DNA of 32,874 bases from CAYWKS01 sp964458935. GTDB lineage: Bacteria; Planctomycetota; Phycisphaerae; Phycisphaerales; Zrk34. The notes beneath the pieces were generated by a model. The model did no database searches and was not told the origin of the DNA. It saw nothing but the letters and a program-made list of their open reading frames with translations. The position numbers were made by a program, and so were the translations under genes. Positions within the stretch are counted from its first letter, which is position 1; each line of letters begins with the position of its first letter. The DNA is taken from positions 1-32,874 of the forward strand of contig CAYWKS010000030.1 of the NCBI GenBank assembly GCA_964458935.1. Direction: 5' to 3'. Positions 8,013-15,946 of the stretch are shown here, in pieces.

Positions 8013-9443
8013 ATGAGCGAGCAGCGACTGGAGCAGCAAACGCATGGCTACGCCGACGTGCTGGCGGTGAGCCTGGGCACCGTGGTGGCCATGTGGATCG
8101 CCGGGTACCTGTTGCATATTCCGTTCATCGCGGCGCCGGGCTGGTTGAGCTTCGCGGCGCTGGTGGGGATCCTCGTCGGCGGCGGGGTGGCGCTGGGGCG
8201 ACAGACCCAGCGCACCTGGCGCGGGGCGACCGCCTCCGGCGCGATCGTCGCGCTGGTGAACCTGCTGATTATCGGGTCGGTGCTGTCGCAGGCCTCGTCC
8301 CGTGAGACGCTGCTGGTGGGGCTGCCCGGGTACCTCCTCGCGACGATCGCCGTGATGCTGCTGGGGCACGCGGTCGGCCGGCGGACCCGACCGGGGACGC
8401 CGCGGGTGATCGACTGGCCGGCGCGGCTGGCGTGGTCCGTGGTGTTCGCGACCGGGCTGGTCGTGCTGGCCGGCGGGCTGGTCACCGGCTTCGACGCGGG
8501 TTTCGCCGTGCCCGACTGGCCGAACACGTTCGGGTCGAACATGTTCGTCTTCCCGCTGGCGCGGATGACCGGGGGGATCTACTACGAGCACACGCACCGA
8601 CTGGCCGGGACGCTCGTCGGTCTCATGGCGATCGTGCTGGCGGTGCACACGTGGCTGGGCGGCGCGTCGCGGGGCGTGAAGGTCTTCGCGCTCGCGGCGC
8701 TGGTGATGGTCTGCGTGCAGGGCGTGATCGGCGGGCTCTGGGTCACCGACCTGCAGCACGGCGCCGAGACCGGCGCGGCCGCGGCGTCGCCACGCCCCGT
8801 CGAAGCGACCCCCAACATCCTGTACATCCTCTTCCACGGCACGTTCGGGCAGGTGGTGCTCGGCGCGTTCGTCGTGCTGGCGGCGATGCGGTCGCGGCCG
8901 TGGCGGGCGGCCACCCCCACACGCACCGACACCGCCTCGACCGATCGGTTTCTCGCGGCGGCGTTCATCGTGGCCATGCTGATCCAGCTCGCGCTGGGCG
9001 TGACGCTCCGCAAGACCGGGGGGATGCTGCTGATGCACATCACGTTCGCGGCGGTCGTGGCGACGCTGGGGATCGGCGTGGGCGTGCGGGCGTGGGCCGT
9101 CCGCGGCGGGGACCACGCCCCGCTCCGTCGCGTCGGCAAGGCGTTGCTCCTCGTGCTCGGGCTGCAACTGCTGCTGGGCCTGGGGGCGCTGTACCACCGC
9201 GGGCTCAGCCCCGCCAAGACCGTCGTGGTCGGCAGCGACGCGGTGTCCAGCACCACCGAAGCCGTCACCACCACGCTGCACCAGACGACCGGCGCGGTGC
9301 TGCTGGCGCTGGGCGCGGCGGCGGCGGCGTGGACGTTCCAGCTCGTGCGGCCGGCCGTCCCGGGCGCCGCGGCCAGCGACACGACCGCCGACAACCCCGC
9401 GACGAAGAACCAGGCGCCGCCCCGCATGGCCGGCGTGTCCTGA
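8013..9443 (+). CDS. ctaA: Heme A synthase with extra N-terminal membrane domain
   Basis: COX15/CtaA family enzyme that oxidises the C8 methyl of heme O to the formyl of heme A in the membrane. Family signatures are AGFAVPDWPNTFG (162-174), the catalytic-site motif EHTHR (192-196, Glu192 and His195), VQGVIGG (235-241), and three more heme-ligand candidates His275, His342 and His423 in the expected helices. CtaA proteins are usually about 300 residues; this one is 476. The excess is a roughly 130-residue N-terminal region with four predicted helices (about 15-36, 41-63, 72-92, 100-122) that I do not recognise. It diverges from ctaB. The ATG at 8013 sits 8 bases behind a TACAAT box, suggesting a leaderless mRNA. 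Confidence 0.92.
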   Translation: MSEQRLEQQTHGYADVLAVSLGTVVAMWIAGYLLHIPFIAAPGWLSFAALVGILVGGGVALGRQTQRTWRGATASGAIVALVNLLIIGSVLSQASSRETLLVGLPGYLLATIAVMLLGHAVGRRTRPGTPRVIDWPARLAWSVVFATGLVVLAGGLVTGFDAGFAVPDWPNTFGSNMFVFPLARMTGGIYYEHTHRLAGTLVGLMAIVLAVHTWLGGASRGVKVFALAALVMVCVQGVIGGLWVTDLQHGAETGAAAASPRPVEATPNILYILFHGTFGQVVLGAFVVLAAMRSRPWRAATPTRTDTASTDRFLAAAFIVAMLIQLALGVTLRKTGGMLLMHITFAAVVATLGIGVGVRAWAVRGGDHAPLRRVGKALLLVLGLQLLLGLGALYHRGLSPAKTVVVGSDAVSSTTEAVTTTLHQTTGAVLLALGAAAAAWTFQLVRPAVPGAAASDTTADNPATKNQAPPRMAGVS

Positions 9444-9448
9444 CGCGA

Positions 9449-9477
9449 TTGGACCGGCACGGCGACGCGTCTACAAT
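9449..9477 (+). promoter_or_regulatory. Predicted promoter of the aldo/keto reductase operon
   Basis: TTGGAC (9449-9454), 17-base spacer, TACAAT (9472-9477), starting 6 bases after the ctaA stop. The leader to the ATG at 9523 would be about 39 bases and carries AGGGAG (9507-9512) as ribosome-binding site. This is the conventional counterpart of the leaderless promoters elsewhere. Confidence 0.6.
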
Positions 9478-9522
9478 CGCCCGCGTCGCCTGAGTGACCG
9501 CCTCACAGGGAGCCAAAGCCTT

Positions 9523-10515
9523 ATGCGCTATCGCACCGTGCCTGGAACGGACCTGTCCGTCAGCGAGATCGGTTTCGGGGTCTGGACCGTCTCGACCACC
9601 TGGTGGGGCGTGACCGATGAAGCGCTCCGACGCGAACTGCTCAACACCGCGGTCGACGAACACGGCATCAACTTCATCAACACCGCCGACACCTACGGCG
9701 ACGGGCTGGGCGAGACGATCGTGCGCGACGTGCTCGGCGATCGCCGCGACAAGCTCGTCATCGCGACGAAGTTCGGCTACGACCTGTCGGACGACTCGGG
9801 CCGACCCGGACACCGCGAGCGGCGGCAGGACTTCACCCCCGAAGCCATTAGATCGAGCTGCGAAGCCTCGCTGCAACGACTCGGCACCGATCGCATCGAC
9901 CTCTACGAAGCGCACAACCCGCGCATCGACGCGATCGACAGCGACGCGGTCATCGACACGCTCGAACAACTGCGCGCCGAGGGCAAGATTCGCTGCTATG
10001 GCACGGCGCTGGGCCCGCGCATCGAGCCGACCCGCCAGATCGACGAAGGCGTCGCCAGCTTCCGCCGCGGGTGGCACACCTGCCAGATCATCTACAACAT
10101 GCTCGAGCAGTACCTGCACGAGCGCGTCTTCGATGCCGCCCACGCACACACCGGCGGCATCCTTATCCGCGTCCCCCACTCCTCGGGTCTGCTCGAAGGC
10201 AACCTCACGCCGGACACCACCTTCCCGAAGTGGGACCATCGCTCGCATCGGCCGGATGGCTGGCTCGCCGAGGGCCTGCAGAAGGTCGATCAACTCGGCT
10301 TCCTCACGTCGGGCCGGCGGACCATCGCACAAGCTGCGCTGAAGTTCGTCCTGCACGACCCGAACGTGTCCAGCGCGATGCCCAACGTGTACGACTTCGA
10401 CCAGCTCGCCGAGTTCGCCGGGACCAGCGACGCGCCCGACCTGACCGATGACGAGCTGGCCAGGATCGACGAGCTGTACCAGGCCAACTTCGGCGTGGTA
10501 GCCGCAACCGGCTGA
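9523..10515 (+). CDS. Aldo/keto reductase with Asn at the catalytic Asp position
   Basis: A 330-residue cytosolic NAD(P)H-dependent (beta/alpha)8 oxidoreductase of the aldo/keto reductase superfamily. Of the catalytic tetrad, Tyr58 (DTYGDG), Lys83 (IATKFGYD) and His131 (YEAHN) are visible. The position usually held by the catalytic Asp, in the family pattern INFFDTADxYG, is Asn53 here (INFINTADTYG). Substrate is unknown. The promoter at 9449-9477 and an AGGGAG ribosome-binding site fix the start at 9523. The AhbAB-like gene follows after 12 bases, so the two form an operon, and hemQ converges from the other side. A role tied to tetrapyrrole metabolism is possible from context only. Confidence 0.88.
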   Translation: MRYRTVPGTDLSVSEIGFGVWTVSTTWWGVTDEALRRELLNTAVDEHGINFINTADTYGDGLGETIVRDVLGDRRDKLVIATKFGYDLSDDSGRPGHRERRQDFTPEAIRSSCEASLQRLGTDRIDLYEAHNPRIDAIDSDAVIDTLEQLRAEGKIRCYGTALGPRIEPTRQIDEGVASFRRGWHTCQIIYNMLEQYLHERVFDAAHAHTGGILIRVPHSSGLLEGNLTPDTTFPKWDHRSHRPDGWLAEGLQKVDQLGFLTSGRRTIAQAALKFVLHDPNVSSAMPNVYDFDQLAEFAGTSDAPDLTDDELARIDELYQANFGVVAATG

Positions 10516-10527
10516 GACGGAAACCCG

Positions 10528-11655
10528 ATGCCCGATACCGTCCCCACATCGACTGACGATCCGATCAACCAGGCGATCCTCACCGTGAGCGAGGACCAGG
10601 TCGGCGGGTTCGTGCGCGACCCTTTCGGCGCGATCGCCGAGCGATCGGGCGTCGCCGTCGAGACCGTGATCGAGCGGATCGGCGCGATGCTCGCGGCCGG
10701 CGTGATCCGCCGGGTCCGCCAGACGCTGATCACGACCAAGCTCGCGCGTGGCGCGCTGATTGCCTGGAAAGTGCCCGAAGACAAGCTGCAGGACGCGTTT
10801 GACTGGCTGCATGCCAACGACCCGTTCAGCGGCCACGTCGTGATCCGCTCGACCGATGCCCAGACGCCCGGGTCGATGTATCGGCTGTGGACGACGCTCA
10901 AGGTCCCGCCGCAGGCCTCGCTCGAAGCACACTGCGACCACCTCATGCGTGTCATCGGGGCCGAACGCTACCGCGTCATGCCGGCGAAGAAGCTGTTCAA
11001 GCTGGGCGTGGGCCACATGCGCCGCCGCGGCATCGAGCCCGGCGACCGCGCCCCGGCACAGGCCGAGCCGCACGACACCCAGCTCGTCGAGCTCACCGAC
11101 GAGCAGTGGCGATTGCTTTGGACCACGAAGCGTGAGCTGGCCGTCGAGGAGATCGGCCAGGACCTGTGGGCGCGTCGGGCGGCGGAGATCGGGATGAATA
11201 TCGATCGCTTCTGCCGCATGGCCGAAGACCTCGACGCGATGGGCGTGATCGGGCGTTTCTCGACCTTCCTCGAACACGTGAAGAAGGTCAACGACGCGGC
11301 GCCGGTGACGAAGTACAACGCGCTGTTTCACTGGGCCGTGCCGCCCGGAATGGAATTGGCCGCCGGTGGTGAAGTGGGTCGGCATCACATCATGACCCAC
11401 GCGTACTGGCGCGAGGGTGGGCCGGAGTTCAACCACGTCAACATCATGGGCGTGGCGCATGGCACGGACAAGCAGCGCGTGCTCGAGCACAAGGCCGCGA
11501 TCGACCAGCACCTCGAGGAAGCGGGCATCCCCGTGAACTACACCGCGGTGTTCTGGGGCGGCCGCAGCGAAGTCACGCCAAGCGAACTCAGCCCGGACGA
11601 GTACCGCGCGTGGCGCGCCGAGCAGGGATTCGCAACCGGCGACCCCGTTGGATAG
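10528..11655 (+). CDS. Tandem Lrp/AsnC-fold protein resembling siroheme decarboxylase AhbA/AhbB (NirDL)
   Basis: A 375-residue protein built of two similar halves. Each has a winged-helix region (about 14-62 ending GVIRR; about 186-243) followed by an AsnC/RAM-like domain (about 70-165; about 260-350). The second half contains HAYWREGGPEFNHVNIM-x-VAHG (291-311), matching the H-x-Y-x-R ... N-x2-x-M-x-H-G pattern that I recall from siroheme decarboxylases. The first half lacks this His motif, as one partner of the known heterodimers can. AhbA and AhbB are usually separate proteins of about 150-190 residues; fused NirDL forms are known. It may decarboxylate a tetrapyrrole or act as a heme-responsive regulator; sequence alone does not decide. 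It follows the aldo/keto reductase by 12 bases and lies next to hemQ. No d1-heme or siroheme genes are seen in the window. Confidence 0.7.
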   Translation: MPDTVPTSTDDPINQAILTVSEDQVGGFVRDPFGAIAERSGVAVETVIERIGAMLAAGVIRRVRQTLITTKLARGALIAWKVPEDKLQDAFDWLHANDPFSGHVVIRSTDAQTPGSMYRLWTTLKVPPQASLEAHCDHLMRVIGAERYRVMPAKKLFKLGVGHMRRRGIEPGDRAPAQAEPHDTQLVELTDEQWRLLWTTKRELAVEEIGQDLWARRAAEIGMNIDRFCRMAEDLDAMGVIGRFSTFLEHVKKVNDAAPVTKYNALFHWAVPPGMELAAGGEVGRHHIMTHAYWREGGPEFNHVNIMGVAHGTDKQRVLEHKAAIDQHLEEAGIPVNYTAVFWGGRSEVTPSELSPDEYRAWRAEQGFATGDPVG

Positions 11656-12000
11656 AAATGGAATCGCGCACGCGAGCACAACCACGCGTCCATCCTGGAC
11701 GGTGCAGCACGAGCCTGGGCGGACGCCACACCCCTCGATGGTGTTGAGAAGGTGCGGCAGGCGTTCGCCATGTATTCGTCCGGGCGACGGATCGTGCTCG
11801 ATGGCGTGCGTACTCAGCATCCGCAGTGGTCGGAGCAGCAGGGGCAGGACGAGGCCGCGCGATACGCGCCGGCCGACCGAACCACGGTGGTGAAGGAAAC
11901 CCGCAGACCGGATGCCGAGAAGAGCCGGGCGATCGCGGTCCGGATCAATGACGACGTGCGCGACGGTAGCGTCGCGTTGCCGAGGAGAGCCCCTCGCTAA
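11656..12000 (+). pseudogene. Remnant of a small gene, possibly an Rv0078B-like antitoxin
   Basis: The 357 bases between the convergent AhbAB-like gene and hemQ hold an open frame that continues directly after the TAG at 11653 and has no good start. It encodes HASILDGAARAW ... VRQAFAMYSSGRRIVLDGVR ... HPQWSEQQ, which looks like a small conserved domain rather than random sequence and faintly recalls the Rv0078B-related antitoxins. The first possible start in frame (GTG at 11752) falls in the middle of the recognisable stretch. An out-of-frame ATG at 11661 suggests a frameshift near the original N-terminus. After about 11870 the translation becomes non-descript and runs to 12000. No toxin-like partner follows. 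I call it a decayed gene with low certainty. Confidence 0.35.
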
Positions 12001-12012
12001 CCGCGCGAGCGG

Positions 12013-12729
12013 CTAGTCGCTCTGCCACACCTTCTTGCCGACGAAGAACGGGCCGAGGCGTTCGAGCCAGGTGCTGGTCTGCTTGGTCTTGCGCATGGTT
12101 TCGATGAGCTTGGACAGCGGCGCGAGTTCGGGGCCGACCACGCCGATCACGAAATCATTGTCGTTGGCGTCGAGGCCGTGGCAGGCGAGCCGGATGTCGT
12201 GGCCGGCGTCGGCTGCGCCGAACCGCATGCCGATCGACCCGTGTTCCTTGAGGATGTCCATCTGCTCGTCGCGGGGCAGTTGCGAGAACCCGCCCTTCCG
12301 TCGCAACGGGTACCAGATCGCCCACGGCCAGTCGGGATGCAGCAGCGTCCGTCGCGGCCTGTCGATCAGCGTCTCATCCAGGTCGCGCTCGTAGCCGATC
12401 GCATACGTCCTGCCCAGCATCGTGAACTCGGGCTTGCGATCGAAGCGGACGAACGGCTCGCCCATGTAGAGCTTGCGGATGGGCCCGACGAAGTCGTCGG
12501 GATGCTCGGTGAAGGTGACCACGCCGACGCCGTACGGATCGTTGGCATCTTCATAGAGCGCCCCCGGCACGCCGGTGATCTCCATCGCCTCGACGATGGT
12601 CGCCGGGTCGGAGACGTCGGTGAAGGCGTGGAACTGCATGAACAGGCGGCGATTCGAGGCCGCGCCGTTACCGCCGCGTTCGGACAGGTCGAGTGTGTTT
12701 TCGCTGGATGCGGATGTGGGGTCGGTCAT
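12013..12729 (-). CDS. hemQ: Chlorite dismutase-family protein, probable coproheme decarboxylase
   Basis: A 238-residue cytosolic protein of the chlorite dismutase superfamily. The HemQ/ChdC branch decarboxylates coproheme III to heme B in the coproporphyrin-dependent pathway. Visible signatures are WYPLRRKG (139-146), where Tyr140 matches the catalytic Tyr of the HemQ YPM-x-K-x-R motif, and KEHG (161-164), where His163 is the likely proximal heme ligand. GLDANDNDFVIGVV follows, as in the family. The first 25 residues are polar and probably disordered. The ATG at 12729 is chosen because a -10 box (TAGAAT) ends 7 bases before it; there is no ribosome-binding site. It lies 10 bases after the TRAP permease stop on the same strand, so read-through is also possible. 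True chlorite dismutase activity is less likely from the Tyr motif and context. Confidence 0.85.
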   Translation of the reverse strand: MTDPTSASSENTLDLSERGGNGAASNRRLFMQFHAFTDVSDPATIVEAMEITGVPGALYEDANDPYGVGVVTFTEHPDDFVGPIRKLYMGEPFVRFDRKPEFTMLGRTYAIGYERDLDETLIDRPRRTLLHPDWPWAIWYPLRRKGGFSQLPRDEQMDILKEHGSIGMRFGAADAGHDIRLACHGLDANDNDFVIGVVGPELAPLSKLIETMRKTKQTSTWLERLGPFFVGKKVWQSD

Positions 12730-12736
12730 GATGGTT

Positions 12737-12742
12737 ATTCTA
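12737..12742 (-). promoter_or_regulatory. -10 box of hemQ overlapping the upstream stop codon
   Basis: TAGAAT on the minus strand (12742-12737) ends 7 bases before the hemQ ATG. Its first three bases are the TAG stop codon of the TRAP permease gene. No convincing -35 is found at 16-18 bases. Confidence 0.4.
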
Positions 12743-14863
12743 ACCGCCCCCGCCGGGTGATTCGCCCGCCCGTCGCCAACGCTGCGCGGCGAGCACCGCC
12801 AGGAGCAGCCCCGCCCCGATCGACGTCCGCACGACGTCCGGCTGAATGAGCAGGAACGCGGTGACGACCAGCACCGCCCGGGCCCACCAGGCCAGCCGGC
12901 CGAACGCCCAGCCCTCCAGCGCCGCGGCGAACGACAGCATGGCCGCCACCGCCCCCGGAAGGACGAACAGGACCTCACCCGGCGACACATCGATCAGCAG
13001 CAGCTCGCGGTTGTAGAAGAAGATCAGCGGCAGCATGAATGCGGCGAGGTCAAAACGGAAGCTGGTCAGGCCCGTGCGGATCGGGTCGGACCCGGCGATC
13101 CCGCTGGCGGCGTAGGCGCACAGGCCGACCGGCGGCGTGTCGTCCGCAAGGATGCCGTAGTAGAAGACGAACAGGTGCGCCGCGAGCACCAGGCTCATCG
13201 CCGCCTCGGGCTCGAGCCCGGACCCGCCGGCGATGTGCACCAGCGCCGGGGCGGTCAGCGTGGCCATGATGATGTAGGTCGCCGTGGTCGGCAGCCCGAT
13301 GCCCAGCACGATCGACGCGACCGCGGTCAGCAGCAGCGCCGGGAGCAATTGCCCCTCCGAGACGTTCATGATGATCGTGGTGATCTTCGCGCCCAGGCCG
13401 GTCTGGGAGACGACGCCGATGATGATGCCGCAGCACGCGCAGGCGCAGGCGATGCCGACCATGTTCATCGCGCCGTCCCGGAGCGCGGCGAGCGTGCGCG
13501 TGGTGAAGTAGTGCAGGCGGCGACCCGGGCCGATGCGGCCGCCCGGGCCGGCGTGATCGGGGCCGACGCCCCTCGAAGGCGAGCCCCGCCTCGCGCTCCG
13601 CAGGTCGGCCAGGCCGTAGGCCGTCGGTCGCATGAACAGGGCGACCACGAGAAACAGCCCGAGCGTGATCCAGATCGTCCATGTCGCCGCGGTGATCTCG
13701 GTCATGGGCGCCCGCTCCCCGGTCCGGACCAGATCGATGGGGTTGCCGACCAGCAGGAACGTCAACACAGCGATGACCGGGAGATTGAGGTGCAACCCGC
13801 GGAGCAGCGTGCGTCCGACGTGCGGGAGGCGGTCGACGTCCGACCTGGGGACGCCGGACTTGACCGCGTTGAGGTGAATCATCGTGAAGATCGCGAGGTA
13901 GCTCAGCAGCGCCGGCAGGGCCGCGGAGAGGATGATGCGGCTGTAGGGGATATCGGTGTACTCGGCCATGATGAACGCCGCGGCGCCCATGACCGGCGGG
14001 ACGAGCTGGCCGTTGGTCGACGCGGCGACCTCGACGGCGGCGGCGACGTGCGGCTTGAAGCCGGCCTTCTTCATCAGCGGGATCGTCAGCGATCCGGTCG
14101 TCACGGTGTTGGCGATGGACGAGCCGCTGATCGTGCCCATGGTGCCGGAGGCGAAGACGGCGGCCTTGGCCGGCCCGCCGCGGAAGCGTCCCATCGTGGC
14201 GAACGCCAGGTCGATCAGGTACTGGCCCGCGCCGCTGCGATCCAGCGCCGCCCCGAACAGCACGAACAGGAACACGTATGTTGAGCTGACCGCGACCGGC
14301 ACGCCGAACACGCCCTCGCCGGTGTAGAACTGCTGGTTGAGCACCTGCCGCAGGCTCAGCGGGGCATGCCCGAACTCGCCGGGCAGATGATGGCCCGCCA
14401 GGGCGTACGCGAGGAACGCGAGCGTGATGCCGAACAGCGCCGGCGAGACGCTCCGCCGCGTCGCCTCCAGGATGATCACGACGCCGACCCCGGCGACCCA
14501 CAGGTCCAGCGGCGTCGGCGCCCCGGCGCGGCGGGCGAGCTGCTCGTGGCAGTAGCCCACGTAGCCGATGCACACCGCCGCGACCACGCCCAGGACGATG
14601 TCCAGCGCCAGCCACGCTCGTCCGCGGCTCGACGACCGCCAACCGAACAGCAGCATCGCCAGCGGCACCGCGAGCACGAGGTGCACCGACCGCTGCACCA
14701 TGGCCGTGGGGAACCCGATCGTGCCCATCCAGAGGTGGTAGGCGCTGGTGACGACCAGCAGCGCCGCCGCCGCCCAGCCCAACACCGCGCCCAGCGGGCG
14801 TGTGCGGCGTTCGGTGAGCGGTGCACCGGCCAGCGGGTCATGGTCGAACAGGCGAGCCAGCAT
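12740..14863 (-). CDS. TRAP transporter permease, fused 4TM/12TM subunits (TAXI type)
   Basis: Inner-membrane permease of a tripartite ATP-independent periplasmic transporter. The 707-residue product fuses the small DctQ-like helices (first part) to the large DctM-like domain, as in TAXI-type systems. The hallmark DctM stretch is present: GTISGSSIANTVTTG, TIPLMKKAGFKPHVAAAVE, then STNGQLVPPVMGAAAF. The C-terminal half has GIGLPTTATYIIMATLTAPA and FYYGILADDTPPVGLCAYAA, also typical. It follows the binding-protein gene by 47 bases, and the two form a complete uptake system for an organic acid-like solute that cannot be named. The last helices (about 620-690) form a short extra C-terminal membrane region. 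The stop codon is part of the hemQ -10 box. Confidence 0.92.
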   Translation of the reverse strand: MLARLFDHDPLAGAPLTERRTRPLGAVLGWAAAALLVVTSAYHLWMGTIGFPTAMVQRSVHLVLAVPLAMLLFGWRSSSRGRAWLALDIVLGVVAAVCIGYVGYCHEQLARRAGAPTPLDLWVAGVGVVIILEATRRSVSPALFGITLAFLAYALAGHHLPGEFGHAPLSLRQVLNQQFYTGEGVFGVPVAVSSTYVFLFVLFGAALDRSGAGQYLIDLAFATMGRFRGGPAKAAVFASGTMGTISGSSIANTVTTGSLTIPLMKKAGFKPHVAAAVEVAASTNGQLVPPVMGAAAFIMAEYTDIPYSRIILSAALPALLSYLAIFTMIHLNAVKSGVPRSDVDRLPHVGRTLLRGLHLNLPVIAVLTFLLVGNPIDLVRTGERAPMTEITAATWTIWITLGLFLVVALFMRPTAYGLADLRSARRGSPSRGVGPDHAGPGGRIGPGRRLHYFTTRTLAALRDGAMNMVGIACACACCGIIIGVVSQTGLGAKITTIIMNVSEGQLLPALLLTAVASIVLGIGLPTTATYIIMATLTAPALVHIAGGSGLEPEAAMSLVLAAHLFVFYYGILADDTPPVGLCAYAASGIAGSDPIRTGLTSFRFDLAAFMLPLIFFYNRELLLIDVSPGEVLFVLPGAVAAMLSFAAALEGWAFGRLAWWARAVLVVTAFLLIQPDVVRTSIGAGLLLAVLAAQRWRRAGESPGGGG

Positions 14864-14910
14864 GTCGCGGATGATACCGTCTGGCGGGCGATCGCAGATC
14901 GCCGCGGCCG

Positions 14911-15903
14911 CTACGGCGCCTGGAAGTATGCCTCGGCCGCGTCGTGCATGGGCAAGGTCAACTTCGCCGCGGCGTCGGCGCGGTTGACCTGCTTCAGCCG
15001 CGCGTGCGTCGCCTGGAACTGGTCGAGGTGATCGAACACGCCACGCAGCACCGCGTCGATCACGTCGGCCGGGACCTGGGCGCGGGCGACGAGCGTCGCC
15101 GTGACCGAGACGGTCGGGACGTCGGACTCGACGCCGCGGTACGACCCGGCGGGGACGACCGCCTCGCTGTAAAACTCGTATCGATCGAGCAGTCGGCGGC
15201 GCGGTTCGCCGTCGACGGGGATGAGCTTGATGCGGCTGACCAGGGCGAGCTCCTGGATGGCCGCGGTGCCGACGCCGAACGTGAAGAACGCCGCGTCGAC
15301 GCGCTTGTCCTGGAGGTACTGGCGCGACTGGGAGGCGCTGAGCCGCTCGACCCGGCCGAGGTCGGCCTCGCTCAGCCCGTACGCCGCGAGGATCTGCCTC
15401 GCGTTGGCCTCGGTGCCGGACCCGATCGCGCCGATGGCCACGGCCTTGCCCTCCAGATCGGCGATGGTGCCGACGCCGCTGTCGGCGCGGGCGACGACCT
15501 GGATGTGCTCGGGGTACAGCGCCGCCACGCCGACGAGGTTGTCGATCCCCGCCCGGCCGGCCGTCGACGCGCTGAACATCTCGGTCCCGTGCCGCGCGTA
15601 CGAGGCGATGTCGTTCTGCATCGTCGCCAGGTCGGCGTCGCCGAATCCGATCATCCGGGCGTTGGCGACCGACCCGCCGGAGGTCTGCACGTCGAGCATG
15701 AGGTTGGGGTCGGCCTGGCCGGCGAGGCGGGCGATCGCGCTGGCGGTCGGGTAGTACACGCCCGACTGCCCGCCGGAGACGATGACGTAGCGGCGGGCGT
15801 CAGGCGGCGCGGCCCCGGTCGGGGCGCCGTCCTCGCCGCAGCCGGCGAGCAGCAGGACACAGGTCGTCAACAGAACGCTGCCGAAAAGGTGTGCGTGTCT
15901 CAT
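14911..15903 (-). CDS. TAXI family TRAP transporter solute-binding lipoprotein
   Basis: Periplasmic binding protein for the fused TRAP permease encoded just downstream. The 330-residue product has a lipoprotein signal with lipobox LLAGC, then VIVSGGQSGVYYPTASAIAR, the typical first strand and loop of TAXI proteins (TRAP-associated extracytoplasmic immunogenic). SGGSVANARMIGFGDADLA and LEGKAVAIGAIGSGTEANAR follow in the usual order. The ATG at 15903 is chosen because a TATCAT box ends 7 bases upstream; the in-frame ATG at 15912 overlaps that box. It lies 43 bases after the stop of the glycoside hydrolase gene on the same strand. The ligand is unknown; family members often bind glutamate or dicarboxylates. 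Confidence 0.92.
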   Translation of the reverse strand: MRHAHLFGSVLLTTCVLLLAGCGEDGAPTGAAPPDARRYVIVSGGQSGVYYPTASAIARLAGQADPNLMLDVQTSGGSVANARMIGFGDADLATMQNDIASYARHGTEMFSASTAGRAGIDNLVGVAALYPEHIQVVARADSGVGTIADLEGKAVAIGAIGSGTEANARQILAAYGLSEADLGRVERLSASQSRQYLQDKRVDAAFFTFGVGTAAIQELALVSRIKLIPVDGEPRRRLLDRYEFYSEAVVPAGSYRGVESDVPTVSVTATLVARAQVPADVIDAVLRGVFDHLDQFQATHARLKQVNRADAAAKLTLPMHDAAEAYFQAP

Positions 15904-15910
15904 GGCGATC

Positions 15911-15916
15911 ATGATA
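15911..15916 (-). promoter_or_regulatory. -10 box of the TAXI-TRAP unit, leaderless arrangement
   Basis: TATCAT on the minus strand (15916-15911), 7 bases before the ATG at 15903. It sits in the short gap after the glycoside hydrolase gene, suggesting the transporter has its own promoter. The -35 is weak and no ribosome-binding site is visible. Confidence 0.45.
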
Positions 15917-15946
15917 GGCCCGATCCGGCCGAACGCGAGCGCCGCC

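Noticed and set aside
10528..11655. Annotation as an ordinary Lrp/AsnC transcription regulator.
   Set aside because: Two full winged-helix plus AsnC-like units in one chain and the H-x-Y-x-R type motif in the second half fit AhbAB/NirDL proteins better, although regulation is not excluded.
12013..12729. Annotation as a true chlorite dismutase.
   Set aside because: The Tyr in WYPLRRKG and the heme-gene neighbourhood fit the HemQ branch; no perchlorate or chlorate genes are present.
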